From positions 155,999 through 219,998 of the forward strand of contig NW_025938090.1 in NCBI RefSeq assembly GCF_000764305.2: a DNA stretch of 64,000 nucleotides. The letters run 5' to 3'. The DNA comes from Hyalella azteca. Its lineage: Eukaryota; Arthropoda; Malacostraca; Amphipoda; Hyalellidae. Within the stretch, counting starts at the first letter, position 1; the number at the start of each line of letters is the position of its first letter. The notes under the pieces were generated by a model, which was given only the letters and a program-made list of their open reading frames with translations, had not been told where the DNA came from and did no database searches. The translations under genes were made by a program, and so were the position numbers. Below, piece by piece: positions 1 through 12,836 of this stretch.

Positions 1-23
1 GGCTAACTAGAGGGCCATGGGCA

Positions 24-102
24 ACACAAGCACCGGCACTAGGGAGCGGGACACAAGCACCGGCACTAGGGAGCGGCACACAAGCATGGGCACTAGGGAG
101 TC
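24..102. repeat. 27-bp tandem repeat, three copies
   Basis: Three head-to-tail units begin at 24, 51 and 78 and share the core GCACTAGGGAG. The first two differ at one base and the third is more diverged. They follow directly on a single copy of the 25-bp unit (bases 1-21) that forms its own array at 1453, so two different minisatellites abut here. Confidence 0.9.
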
Positions 103-1304
103 GATAGTGGCGTAGGGCAAGAGGCAAAATAATGAACGCTTTATGATTGTGAAGCTAAAATAATTGTGTGCATGCGATGCTTTATTATGATGGTAAAGCT
201 AAAATAATTATTTTGTGCATCAAGCAAGACCAACGTAATCCATTGTTCATGGGAGCGACGCGTCGTGCAAGTTAATGCAGGACTTGATAAAGGAGAGATC
301 AGACGTAGGGTCAAAAGCTTAATGATCATATGCAAATTATGACTTTTCATCTTAATTATATTTAATGAAAACTGAGGGTTTTAATTTCTACAGTCGATTT
401 AATACAATTTCACGCACTAAAAAGTACGTGTGCACTGTGCAATATACGACTTCACAAGCACTTATTTGGTTATTCTGAACTTTAAAACCAATTGATGAGA
501 ATATGTTCGCGTCTATATATAAACTCATGCGATTTCCCTCAACTAATCTTTAGTTTATCTTAGGTAATAAGTCTAAAGAGTGAAATCAAATTGATCCACC
601 GCATGGCGGGCATTAGTGCTGGTCACGTACATGTCCGGTAACTCATGCCCTGCAACCTCACCATTTCCTGCTCATGCCAACCCCTGCAATGAATTTACCC
701 GTGCCAGAGACTGAAAAAATTGTTCGCATTTTAGATAGGATATCAGTACCTAGTAAAAATATTGGCATATTTATCGGTGGCCAGTTAATGGCCGTTGATG
801 TGCCGTCACTTTTCATGCCAAGATTTTCGATGAAGTTTCGTCCGTGAATTTCTCCACGAGGCGTCGCTAAGTTTGCTCTTCAGAAGCCGAGTGCGGCAGC
901 CAGTGCAGTGTGGCCTAAAGAGATGTTCAATTATAGTGATCGTGACCAGAAGTCAAAAGGTTCCCTGACCATGACTAACTATCCCGTGAGGAAGGGCGCG
1001 GGCACCCCAGGGGGTACGTAAGGCCCCCCACTGGCAGCGAGCTGCAAAAAGCCTGAGGTGGAGTCTGCGCTCTCAGATACGCGTGGGCTGTACAAAATAC
1101 TATCTGACCTGGGTAGCATTTTACAGCTTTTTATGGTACTTACAATTTAGGCATTAATGAACTCACTGAATAATGGTCGCGTGCTGCACGACAAAAATGT
1201 TCAGCACGTATTTGTTTCGCCTTATTTAATATATTCTAAACATAATTATTTTTAGAAGCGCCTTATCTTGTGGACTGCCATGAACAGGCAGCCGCACGAG
1301 GCCG
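103..1304. other. unannotated AT-rich DNA
   Basis: No gene is recognisable. There is a short GC-rich patch near 985-1080 that includes runs of C and G. The only open frame over 60 codons (141-350, minus) has no protein-like features. A near match to CGCGCTCTCAG.TACGCGT occurs at about 1068 and again near 63884, perhaps a fragment of a dispersed repeat. Confidence 0.5.
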
Positions 1305-1414
1305 TCTCGCTGGTGCTGCACGAGAATCTCTCGCTGGTGCTGCACGAGACCCTCTCGCTGGTGCTGCACGAGACCCTCGATCGCTGGTGCTGCACGAGAC
1401 TCTCTCGCTGGTGC
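1305..1414. repeat. 24-bp tandem repeat, about 4.5 copies
   Basis: The unit core is TCGCTGGTGCTGCACGAGA. The third copy carries a 4-bp insertion, giving 28 bp. Because 24 is a multiple of three, short alanine/arginine-rich frames stay open on both strands. The array stops abruptly in mid-unit at the adapter palindrome that starts at 1415, so its true downstream neighbour is unknown. Confidence 0.9.
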
Positions 1415-1452
1415 CTGTCTCTTATACACATCTAGATGTGTATAAGAGACAG
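1415..1452. other. Nextera/Tn5 mosaic-end junction adapter (artefact)
   Basis: This is a perfect 38-bp palindrome made of the 19-bp Tn5 mosaic end CTGTCTCTTATACACATCT followed by its reverse complement. That is the circularisation junction of Nextera mate-pair libraries. It separates two unrelated arrays, 24 bp on the left and 25 bp on the right. The natural reading is untrimmed adapter carried into the assembly, not genomic DNA. The bases on either side may not be adjacent in the genome. Confidence 0.96.
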
Positions 1453-1560
1453 GGCTAACTAGAGGGCCATGGGCGCAGGCTAACTAGAGGGCCATGGGCG
1501 CAGGCTAACTAGAAGGCCATGGGCTCAGGCTAACTAGAGGGCCATGGGCGCAGGCTAACT
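1453..1560. repeat. 25-bp tandem repeat, 4.3 copies
   Basis: Units of GGCTAACTAGAGGGCCATGG plus GCGCA begin at 1453, 1478, 1503 and 1528, and a partial unit begins at 1553. Only the third has substitutions. The same unit forms bases 1-21 of the window, 1.4 kb away and on the other side of the adapter, so the two places may be parts of one array split by mis-assembly. Confidence 0.92.
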
Positions 1561-3222
1561 ACCTTTTAAACTAAACCTTTTAACCTACCTAAGAGATACC
1601 TTTTGCGCAGGGTAACTATAATCAGAACATGAATTTAACAAACCGCGAAGTCTTTCTGCTTTTAAAATATTTACCGAAATAACTTTCCAAAGTAATTTTG
1701 ATAATTTTTGAGTTTGGCATCATGTAATCCAAAAAATATGTGTTGCAGCTCTAAATTTTCGATAGAAAGAAGTTAAGTTGTATTCAATATATTGTGAAAA
1801 TTTTCTAGAAATCAAAATCAGAACTTCAACTTTTGTAGTGTGTCCGACAAAGAATATAATTTAGAGATCCTAAAGCTTGATGGTTCGTTGATTGAGGGCG
1901 GGTGCTTTATTTGTCCTGTAGAAAGGCGTTGCAAGTGTTTGTTGAGCTCGTTCGGCATTTTTTCATAATCTTTTAAGTTATGCCCTACGAAATTAAAATA
2001 ATTATTCTGCTTTTAATTGTTAAAGAATATAATATGGACGTCTCTGAGTTTACGGCTGGACACGAATTTTCTAACTAATATTTTTACTAACTTTGTTACG
2101 CTGTACAGTGTACTGTAAATATGTTTTGAAATGAAGTAAATGAATTAATTTTAAAATGTTCCTGGTCTTGCGTAAAATATAATCTGCATGAAAATGATCG
2201 TTCAGATTTAATATTCTTTCTTACGCTTGCGGGAAACAGACTGACAAGTTATATCATATCACTTTTTATTTTGATCATCGAACTAATTGAGAAGTTACAT
2301 ATTTTTTATTTATGATATGAGCTAAGGTACTGCATAGTGCGATTTCTTGTGTGCAACAAAAGAACGGGTTAAGTCAAAATACAGAGATCTTTTTTAAGTA
2401 TAACTTGACTTAAAATCTTCATAGGACCCTGTATTAGATGTCTTAGAGGTACACGCTGGAAACAGGATTTAGTACTCACGCACAATTCGACGGGGCTTTA
2501 AGCACAGCCAACTGTTAGATGCATGTATGTAAAATATAGTGTATGAGAGGCTACCGATTATACATCCTTTATTATGAAGAGAATAACTTGGCAGCTTATG
2601 CCGTATTCCTGGCAACGGTGCCGCAGGAGTATTGCATTCACTCAAAACTGACTGGAACTCGTGCAAATTAGAGAGACCGCCGAGCGCCTACATGGTAATT
2701 TGCCAAGTCAGTGGCGGTGCAGCACTATAAGCTTTAGGCAGCGATGACCTATAATCTCAACTCTACATCGAACGATTCCCTACACACATCATAATGATAT
2801 TCCTACCAAAGCTGGGAATAAATCCTTTGTTGTACTGTTTATCGGATCGTGGCGATGCGATTAACTTGCCAGCCAAGGAAAAATAAGGAGCTTGCTACCA
2901 AGCCTCTTTCATGCTCAAATCCTTAAAATGTTTGAGGAACCACTTGAGGTGTACTGTATACTCTTAAATAAATCGTGTTTCAAATTAATATTTAGATAGC
3001 TTTGCTGTATTCACTCGCTCACCAATTCAACCTTTTCGGTACTAGTCGCTCTTCCAAGCCAACACGTAACGGCTAATAAGGCGTAATGATTCAATCAAAC
3101 AGATTAGACTTAAACGCCGAAAATTTAAGTCCTCAGCAAAATTCGATCAGATTCAAGAATTTGCATTCTTCAGAAAATTCATGGATAATTCGTCTCTCAA
3201 ACCTCATGCCAGAGTTGCAATG
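1561..3222. other. unannotated AT-rich DNA
   Basis: Low-GC sequence with homopolymer A/T runs and no recognisable gene or repeat. A 65-codon minus-strand frame at 2469-2666 has no features that suggest coding. Confidence 0.5.
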
Positions 3223-3894
3223 AATAGGATACCTTTCAATTGAGATGGCTTTCAATAGAGATACCTTTCAATTGAGATGCCCTTCAATAGAGATACTTTT
3301 CAATAGAGATACCTTTCAATAGAGATATCTTTCAATTGAGATAGCTTAATAGAGATACCTTTCAATAGAATATCTTGCAATATTGCAATATTGAGATGCC
3401 TTTCAATATAGGATACCTTTCAATTGAGATGCCTTTCAATAGGATACCTTGCAATAGAGATACCTTTCAGTTGAAATGCCTTTCAATAGAGATACCTTTA
3501 AATAGGATACCTTTCAGTATTGAGATGCCTTCCAATAGGATACTTTTCAATTGAGATGCCTTTCAATAGGATACTTTTCAATATAGATACCATTCAATTG
3601 AAATAGCTTTCAATAGAGATACATTTCAATAGGACGCTTTTCAATAGAGCTACCTTTCAATTGAGATGCCTTTCAATAGGATTCCTTTCAATAGGATACT
3701 TTTCAATAGAGATATCTTTCAATAGGATACCTTTCAATGGAGATATCTTTCAACAGGATACCTTTGAACAGGATACCTTTCAATAGGATACCTTTCAATA
3801 GGATACCTTTCAATTGGATACCTTTCAACAGGATACCTTTCAATAGAGATACCTTTCAATAGGATACATTTCAACAGAGATACCTCTCAATAGC
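3223..3894. repeat. satellite-like array of 18-20 bp units
   Basis: About 670 bp are built from diverged units of the form ATACCTTTCAATAGAG, with variants CAATTGAG, CAATAGG and CAACAGG. Unit length varies between about 17 and 20 bp because GAG and GG endings alternate. Roughly 35 copies are present. This is the longest array in the window and the most diverged, so it is probably the oldest. Confidence 0.93.
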
Positions 3895-6800
3895 ATCCAA
3901 TAGTTATGCATAACACTAACTGGGTTCATACTATATTAGCCCAAAGCATGGAATATATAGGCAACTAGATGGTTATCAGTGCCTCGCAACCATATTGTTC
4001 CTACCTGCCTCATAATACATGGTGCACTGAACACAACCTCATAATTGACGTTCATAACTCAGCTAACACTTTAAATTACTACTTCTCTAAGGCCTATAAA
4101 ATCATAGTCTGTAGCGTGGCAGCACTTCAGAGCGCTGCCTCCGCCTCATCTTTTAAGTAAGCATTTACTATCTTCTTTGTCAGATTTATCGCGTGCTTGT
4201 ACCTCGGTACTGTGCACTTGCTGCCATGCTTGCGGTTTGTGGCGCATAGGAATAGAGTTAAAATGTCGCAGCAATGATTCAACAAGAACTGAAATTCACT
4301 TTTAATTTTAAAACTAATATTATAAACTAAATTTGTGGAGGAAGAAATGTAAATCTACGTTAAACTGCCCCTTGAAACCGTCATGTAATTACGAACTATT
4401 TGGTACTCAATCTCATAACCAAAATATTAAAACGTAGTTCTCCTTATTCAACAGCAGCTATTTTCGTAAGCTGTCTCATAAAAGCATAAAATTGTATCGT
4501 ATGTGCTCACCTATGATAACAATTCAGCAAATATCTCTGAGTTGAATTGATTTTTGACACGATTTTTAGTGATCATTAGCGTATGAAGTCATCGGAAGTG
4601 TTTTTATTTTGCCACAGAACTGCGTTAAAATGTTTCGACTTGACGCAGTCAAAACATAATTTGTCATCTCACGAAGACCCCATAAATTACATGGCTCTCA
4701 TTTACTCTGTTAATTATTTATGTGTTTGTTCATTATAAATTACTTATGATCAATAATCAAAATTTTTTGTTTATTATTGCAATTAATTTTGATAGTCGCA
4801 GGAAAAATCGTGTCTCTATTCTCGTACCGAAAAAAAAACAGCATGGCTTGTACCGGCAATTAGTTCTCTCGTGCAGGGCAGAGGTTGAGAAGCAAAATCG
4901 TCTGCATGCTCCGTGTCACGCAGCGGACGCTATGCCAAGACATCATCGCTCACGTCGGACTAATTACCGCGACTTTTTCTTGATCGGTAATTAGTTCTTT
5001 TGGCATTGATTCTGCATTCTTCGAAGTCTTCGCTTCTTCTATTATGCAGAAGCGAAGAGAAATTTATTCTGATTAATTTCTAGAATAAAATTTTACAAGA
5101 CTTCTCTTCAACTTCGCTTCTTAATTGTTTATTTGTCTGCTGCAAATTTTATAATCGATATTTAACACACTTCTACCTGTTCAATCGATCTGAAAAATTT
5201 CAAACGTGTGTAAAGTTGGAGACAATGCATAAATCAATTGACAGAATAAATAATTTTACAAATTTATTTTTTTATATTAAAATAAAAAATAAAATATATT
5301 TTTTAAATAAATAAAAAGTAAGTAAAAAATTTATTGTACATGTGTAACATCGGAGACACTGGCCTCTTCAGAAGTATTTTTTAAAGTAATTTTTAAACCC
5401 ATATTATTTCTGCTAGAATTGATTCTAGTACAAAGGCGGTGAATTCTCAAGCTCACTGAAATAGTGTAAACAGATTGGTTCATAATTTTGTGAGCATCTG
5501 GAGATTAAGTAGTGGCCATTGAACTAGTTTCGAGGCAGTCTCATTTTTATCAGTTTTGATGCGATCGCCTAACGTCGACGGCAAGACTGTTACTGTGTCA
5601 GCTCCTCCCTCAGGTCAGGATCTCCTAAAGCCGCTCTCAGATGCAGGAATGTGGATTTTATTATCCATAACAGCCACAACCTCAAGACCAGATTCTGTAA
5701 AAATTTTGCTGGTTTACAGCCAAGTTCCAAGAAGACTTTAATTGTGAGTGCGTAAAAACTACTGAAAGTTGAATTACATGATTTTAATCTGACTAAGCTG
5801 GAGCATTTATTAAGACGTAGAATATTTCTGGTAAGATAACATCCATGTTAATATGAGGAACATGTTTATTCAGAGCTTTATAACGGCGTTACGCGAGGTG
5901 GAATAATTTAAGTGGTTGCTTTAATTCAGAAAAAAAATTAAAATTCCTGCTCAAATCAGAGGATATTATTTATAGATAGGATTGTTGATTATTTAGTAGC
6001 AGCAAAAACTAGAAAGTTTGTATTTTATGCAGCGTAAATGAAAACTTTTTCTTTATTGTGTATACATTCTCAGATCGAAAAAGCTCTAATGCATACACTA
6101 ATGCGAAATTTTGAAAGATCGATAGCAGAGGCTAGGTAAAGTTGATAGAAGTAATGCACAACTCTACCGACCTATGATAGGTTTGCTACAGAGAGAGACA
6201 AGCGGTGACGACTGAACTATAACGGTAACCACAACAAGTAACACGCGAGGTGATTGCAAATCACTTCAATAATAAACTTAATTTCAGTGCTTAGAATTTT
6301 CTGATATTTGATCCCTCAGTTGGTGTGAGTGTAATGCGTTTAACTTCGCCAAATTTCTAAGTTTATCGGTGCAGAAATACGTTCTCTTCGTTGAACGTTC
6401 TGTTGAATTAACGTTTGTAGTTTTCACTTGCTAATTTTTCCGATGGAAGACTTCCTAATCGCGGGGTTTAGTTAACTGGAAACCGAAATTAATAAATTAA
6501 ATAAATTTTCCTCTTGAAACTAAAGAGATTTTTTCCTTCTTTATTTTAATTCTCCCATTCTTCATTTTCATGGCTCATAATTCTTATAGAAGTTCATAGC
6601 ATCTGAACATACTTCGTCCATGACAGTTTCGCAAAGACTGATGTACTTCTCAAACGTTAAAGATCAAAGAGGTGCCAGTGGACAAGCGTCCCAATAAGTA
6701 TTTCTAAAATATTCAATTTATCGTCGCTCTATCTATCCTGAAGACAATTACCGCAGCCCAAACACCACCGAATCTGACCAGACAAAAAATGACCGCGTAA

Positions 6801-6928
6801 ATAAGAAGCAGCTGCCACGCGGGCCAATGCTGCCTGCCATCAACGAGCCTGAAAAAATTGTGTTCTCTTGCACGCAGGAATTGTGCTCAGGCGCCTCGGC
6901 GTTCGCTGCCGGCAACAGGCGAGCATTG
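3895..6928. other. unannotated AT-rich DNA
   Basis: No gene is recognised. A very AT-rich block lies at about 5260-5335. A hairpin is listed separately at 5028. The phrase CGG(C/T)AATTAGTTCT occurs at 4853 and 4985. Frames of 61-90 codons (3969, 4722, 5556, plus strand) look random. Confidence 0.5.
5028..5057. other. perfect 10-bp inverted repeat
   Basis: CTTCGCTTCT at 5028-5037 pairs with AGAAGCGAAG at 5048-5057 across a 10-nt loop. A further copy of the left-arm sequence occurs near 5111-5121, so the right arm could instead pair with that. The function is unknown. Confidence 0.7.
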
Positions 6929-7244
6929 CCTTATGTGCTCGATCGCTTGGCTCGCTTGGAATACGAAAGAGCGCCACGACGATCGCAGCCATTGTGTTAT
7001 GTGCTCGATCGTTTGGCTCGCTTGGAATACGAAAGAGCGCTACGACGATCGCTGCCATTGCCTTATGTGCTCGATCGTTTGGCTCGCTTGGAGTACGAAA
7101 GAGCGCCACGACGATCGCTGCCATTGCTTTATGTGCTCGATCGTTTGGCTCGCTTGGAGTACGAAAGAGCGCCACGACGATCGCTGCCATTGCCTTATGT
7201 GCTCGATCGTTTGGCTCGCTTGGAGTACGAAAGAGCGCCACGAC
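6929..7244. repeat. 66-bp tandem repeat, 4.8 copies
   Basis: Units begin at 6929, 6995, 7061, 7127 and 7193 and are about 95% identical by eye. Because 66 is 22 codons, all three plus frames and at least one minus frame remain open for 136-185 codons. One of these repeats a 22-residue unit containing YVLDRLARLEYERAPRR. Simultaneous openness in several frames argues that these are by-products of the array and not a gene. A coding role for one frame cannot be excluded. Confidence 0.92.
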
Positions 7245-9296
7245 CAACTCAAGACTGTACGTCAATAACGATCTGGTCAGGTGTTTGAATATTTTTATTA
7301 GAAGTGAGAACTTATCCAAAGTTTTCAGTGTACTTCGTTCAAAATTCGAATTAGAGTTGAGTATTCAAAAACATAAGTTGTACCCATGCTTGAAGTTAAG
7401 AATTCAAGTCGCTCTGATATTTTAATTATATTATATTTATTATTACACTTAAAGTTATTGTGAATATTAGATTGGAATCAACCAATTCGATGAAAATAGA
7501 AATAGTGCTGAAAATTTTTGTTGGTCGCTCTGAAAGTCCTCAGCCAAATGAGCGAAGTGGAAGCTGTCAATGCAAAGAATCCTTTCAGGATCGGCCATAT
7601 CATCAAAGCATTTGTGGTCGAATAGATAAAGATCTTTCTTGTACGGCTATAAGCTTTAATTATTTCAGTAGCATAAATACATCTTGTTAGGAGTTTTTAT
7701 ATATCCGGTCAGATGATCTGAAATGACCGATTGAAAGATCACAGATTATTTTGAGACACATTGACAATACTGTTTTACTTATCATGCAGAGGAATATATA
7801 TCGTATTTGTTACCAGGTATAACAATAATTCTACCTTCATGTCACGAGCTTTGACATTGGGTTGAGACTTGCGCGACAAGCAATAGACCAGCCACGGGGC
7901 TCTTGTGCTACATCATTACATTTCGAGATAAATAGCGCCGTATCTTGTCCAGGAAAGGTGAATTGTGAACCTGTTCCTTATAGATCACTGTAAAAGATAA
8001 GTATTTGCTTCCAAAGAAGGATATACCTTATACTAACTATAGGAGTATACTATCATCATAGGTGGGTTTGATATTGGGCTCCAAATAACCCTGCCTGCTC
8101 ATATTGGTTATGGGGATTGAGATGTAACCTAGCTGCTGGGAATGATGCGGCAAGTTGCGCTGGTGTGGACCAATTAAGAGTTAAATTAAAAGTACAATTA
8201 AATAAGAGTTAAGTGTTAGAGTTAAGTCTAAGAAAGTTTAATGCGTATGAGTTAAATTAAGAACTGGAAATATAAGCTCATATATTATTCTTTCGCGTTT
8301 AGCCAAGGATTATACTACGAATTTCTTTAAAATTTAAGAACTTGGCATCTGCGTTTTATTCATTTTTTTTGAGTTGGCTAATATCGATTTCATAAAATTT
8401 TCAATTCACTTATTTAAAATTTTTTTCAAAATTAAATTTAGTACAATCGAATATTTTAATTTTATTTAGGGACGAAGGAGATCACAATTCTAAAACTTCG
8501 GTTTGTTATACCAGAAAATACGTTTAATAATTCTCTATAATATATGTGAAGCTTTGGACATGATGCAATGGTAGTAACAATCAGTACAAATGATGACTCT
8601 CTCATATTTACAAGCATCAAGCATTAAGATGATTCGAATCCACATGTCAATTTCGAATTTCGTTTAACCAAACAATCAATTACAGTCGCAAAACGCGCCC
8701 TCACGATTGCAGACTCGATCAATTCGTGTTGACGCGCATCAAAATGAATTGAGTGCTGACCTCAATTGTATTACATGACATTAATTTGAAAATCTCATGT
8801 GAAAGCGTTTAAAGAATTGAGATATTAAAATAATTATATACAATTACGCAAAAAGATTTTTGATAGCCACGTTCATTATATATATAGCCTGATAAATGCG
8901 TTTATGCTCGATTTCAGATGAATGATTTTCTGAACTCATCGTCAGTCAAATTTCTCGGTATGAGAAGAATGTTTCTCATCACAAATCCCTTTATCGTCGC
9001 CTGTAAGAAGATAATGCCGATAATTTGAAGAAAGTTAGTTTCCAGCAATGATATACGTAAGCAAACTAAGGGGACGGTTGAAATTCTTCAGTTTTATTTT
9101 AAAGCGGAGGAAAAGTAGGGCTAGGAAATTATTGCATTCTCTTGTTACAATTAAAAACTTCTTTTTCCATTCTTGTATTCCTGATAAACCGAAAAATATC
9201 TGAAGGTCACATTTATTTTACATATGTTATTAATAAACCTGTTGAAAGTAAAAGTGGCTAAATCAACTGCAGGGAATTGATTTATTTATCAATATA
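7245..9296. other. unannotated AT-rich DNA
   Basis: No recognisable gene. Around 8165-8265 the words GAGTTAA and AAATTAAG recur loosely, giving a low-complexity stretch. A 76-codon plus frame at 7460-7690 has mixed composition but no recognised motif. Confidence 0.5.
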
Positions 9297-9620
9297 ACTC
9301 GTCTGTAGGCCGTGTGAGAGGCTCATGGAAGAGAATCATAATCAACAGAGCTCGTCTGTAGGCCGTCATGCATGGAGGAGAATCATAATCAACAGAGCTC
9401 GTCTGTAGGCCGTCATGCATGGAGGAGAATCATAATCAATGGAGCTCGTCTGTAGGCCGTCTTGGAAAAGAATCATAATCAACAGAGCTCGTCTGTAGGC
9501 CGTCATGGAAGAGAATCATAATCAACAGAGCTGGTCTGTAGGCCGTCATGGAAGAGAATCATAATCAACAGAGCTGGTCTGTAGGCCGTCATGGAGGAGA
9601 ATCATAATCAATAAAGCACG
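9297..9620. repeat. tandem repeat of about 47-53 bp, about 7 copies
   Basis: Each unit contains GTCTGTAGGCCGTCATGGA followed by GAGAATCATAATCAACAGAGCT. Copies vary in length because of small indels around the CATGCATGGAGG segment. The array ends after a degraded last copy near 9617. Confidence 0.9.
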
Positions 9621-12600
9621 TAGGCCAGGCGGTCTCACAGGATAGGTCATTGACTACCTGAGGCAGCAGCTCGCAAGCGAGGTCATCTCAAAACTAGAGC
9701 ACTTCCACTTACAGTGAAGCAGATGTGAATGGCGCTGCCTGTACATTACTGCCCCATGATTACCTTCAGATTAGAAAAGTTATAATTCAAGCTAGCATGT
9801 TGGAATTATCTTCCGTCTGCCCTGACATCTTCTGTTTACTTATTAACTACTTTACTTCAAGATGAATAATGTGTATTTTTTCCATGAAGAGGCTTTGGAA
9901 TACTCAAGACAGTATTGGCATTTTTTGTTATCTTCTAACCAACTCAGGGTGAAATTTAGCAAGCTTTTTTCGGCTTTTTAATTTACTTGGTATTGAGCTT
10001 ACTTAAATATGAATATTTGTAGTCCTATATTTAGTTGATGATTAGCTATAATTCGGAGCAATGGAACTCAATGGGACAATTTCTCATCGAGGAATTATAA
10101 ACCAATCGCAGCAGAGCGAGCTGAGTTCAAATGGAAAATACTTGGTTTAACGGAGCAGACATTCGTGCTTATCAATTAAACGTTTTTCTGTGGCTCGATA
10201 ATGCACATTCAGGCGCAGCAGATATAGAGCGATAGCCCTCATAGGGCACGTTTAGCCCTACACAAAATAAGTTCGTTTGTAACAATGCTATTCCTACCCA
10301 AGTTTTAAACTCATTTCTTGACGGTATTGGTTCCAGAAGCTGCTGATGCTCTAATTTAGCGATGCGGAAGCTGAAGTATACGAAAGAGATCCTTGATAGA
10401 AGCTCGCTAAAGTGCCAGCATAAATCATATTTTGACTAGGATTGATTAGCTAATAATGATCATGATTCCTGATAGTTGAATGCCTACCACGCGTCTTAAA
10501 TACAATAGAGCTGCTGAACGCCTACACTCTTATACTTCATGGTATATTAAGTATAGCCTTCTCGCTCGACGTTTAAATTTCCATGGTCAAATCTTGGAAG
10601 AGCTTAAGTTGTGCAGGAGAGTTATTATCTTAATCTTGCTTTTGTACCATCATTATTTCCTTCAACTCACCTCGGAGTTGTGCGAAAGGATGCTTACATC
10701 ATTTTCCATCTGCCATGAATAAATAATTTATTTTTCATGTCATCATTAATAGTCTTCTTCGCTAATACACCTAATAACCTGCACGGGAAATGTAGGGAAA
10801 GATTCTTAAAAATAGGAATAAATTGCAGGAACTGCACATCATGTCAAATTGACCACATTGAATTGAAAATTACACAAAAAATGTTTAAGAAAGTTTTAAC
10901 TTTTCGGATAAATTAGTCTTCAGCAACCAAAAAACTGGAATTCCATGGCTAATATATTTTTTTCATGAGAATCGCCTTGCTGTCGGTCAATGAAATGAAA
11001 ATTGAGCCTTGGCAATAGGAAATGTCTAGTAGAGCTGCCGAGTTCGTTCGCACAAATTAAGCTAATTCAAGGTTTTATTGAGAATAGTTTTGAAAATTAT
11101 AGGAACATTTGAATACAATTAGCATTCTGCACTACTTTCTCCAGCTGAAGCAAGTGGAGTAGAGTGTCATGGGTACCCATGCCTCGGTCAAAGGATCTTA
11201 TGGAATACTTCAATTACTGAGCCGATGTTGACTTGAGTTATCTGGGATATCCTGTCGAGTAGAATGCTCCTTACTCGCTCTTACTTACCTGAATTTATGC
11301 GGAGTAAGAATGGTAAACCGAAAACAAATGATATTGTTGGGAAATATACTGCATTTACCAAATACAACATGGGTTAGGGTTAAACATTGAATAAAGTTAC
11401 CACTTACCAGTAAAAAGAAGTTAGCCATAATTTGCAATATCTCTTTTGGTGAAAGAACTCAATTACGATAAAAAGGATTTATATATCATACAAGAATACA
11501 TGAATAATAATTGTTATCTCATTTGCTCCACCAGGAGCATTGAGTTACTGGGAACAGAATCATGTTAGACACTAAATAGCGAACAGGTGGAAGAGTACAG
11601 CAAAGATAGCACATTTTCAGGCGCTATAGAAGCTCTCGCTTTTAACGAGGCTAGTTCTGGAAGCTATGAGTCCACATGAAGTGGCATTGAGACAGAACGC
11701 ATTAGCGATGCAGCAACAAGTGGTCAAGTCTGAAGGAAGCGCTCCAGTATATCACAGTATGCTAATCTTATGGCTGTCCGTGGAAGCCAAGGGTAGCTCG
11801 CATATACATAGCTACTACTTATCTTCCTACTAGTCTCCTCGCTTAACCCTCTATCGACGGTCGAAGTCTCAAACATATTCTAATGAGCATCAATGTTGAA
11901 TACGCATTCATTTCTGAACGGGTGCGTAGAAGTCAAATATTCTATCATTTCAAGTTTCTTTCAAGTTCTAAATTTTTCTTGAGGTCTCTCTAATTGACAC
12001 TTGAAGCTGGAGTCATTCAATTACTCATGTATGATCACAATGTTTTCTTGGCTTCATCAATTCTTTAAGTGCTAGTGAAGCTAATTGCATCAAAATATAT
12101 GGTTACCCACAAACCCATAGTTGTTTTCGCCATGTACAATTAAATGAGATAAATGTGGTGATTTCTCCAGTAATTTTAGTGCTTCAATGAAACGAGGTCA
12201 CTGTATGGAAATTGTTCACTTGCGTTTTATTCCGACTAATCTTCATAGAATATTAAGAGTTCAACAGTTTTCTCCTGTGTCTTAAAACATTCGAGATAAA
12301 TTTCAGATTATAATGAATAATTAGATAATTTCATTAATTAAATTTTAATTGAAAGAATATTTAAAGACGCAGATAATATCCCTAGAGTGTAATGCGATGT
12401 AAAGCACAAAATTTTTGTGATGAGGGCTCAAATAAATGAAAGTCTCATTGAATGAACACCATGGATGGGATGAAAGCGAGAAGCGATTCTTACATTGCAA
12501 TGTGATGATGAGGTAAATATTATCCTTTAGGAATATGATGATAGCTAATATAAATAACTATTTTAGATATGTCTTATGGCACTGAACTCCATATGGGTGC

Positions 12601-12811
12601 AACCGCATTGAAAAATTATATTGAGGCGGTCGTTCGTTGGTAACTGGCTGAGTTACCCAGCTAGACTGCAAGTGACACCGCAATATCCATAATCATTTTA
12701 TTTGTTTCGAGCATCAATTGTCACAGTAGGGGAAATGTAGGTATAAACGGAACCTAATCGCGGCCTCCCATATATAGCACTGGGTTGCGATGATATCGCA
12801 GCATCGCTGAT
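9621..12811. other. unannotated AT-rich DNA
   Basis: No gene or array is recognised across 3.2 kb. An 80-codon plus frame at 10480-10722 is charged at its N-terminal end and has a short hydrophobic stretch, but it shows no known domain or convincing splice signals. Confidence 0.45.
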
Positions 12812-12836
12812 CAGAGCTGGGCAGAGCTATTTTGAA
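12812..12836 (+). mobile_element. hAT-like terminal end (left)
   Basis: CAGAGCTGGGCA at 12812-12823 resembles the terminal inverted repeat of hAT-superfamily DNA transposons. It runs into TTTGAAATGTAGCGG, a subterminal sequence typical of such ends. No matching TGCCCAGCTCTG end or 8-bp target duplication was found downstream, so this is a one-ended remnant. The assignment rests on the short terminal motif and the following repeats. Confidence 0.4.

Noticed and set aside
1415..1452. Natural Tn5/IS50 insertion or transposon end
   Set aside because: Only the 19-bp mosaic end and its complement are present, back to back, with no element between, and the pattern recurs at 38525; this is a library adapter.
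6827..7425. Open frames of 136-185 codons on both strands
   Set aside because: They are open in several registers at once because a stop-free 66-bp unit is repeated; no domain or splice evidence singles out one.
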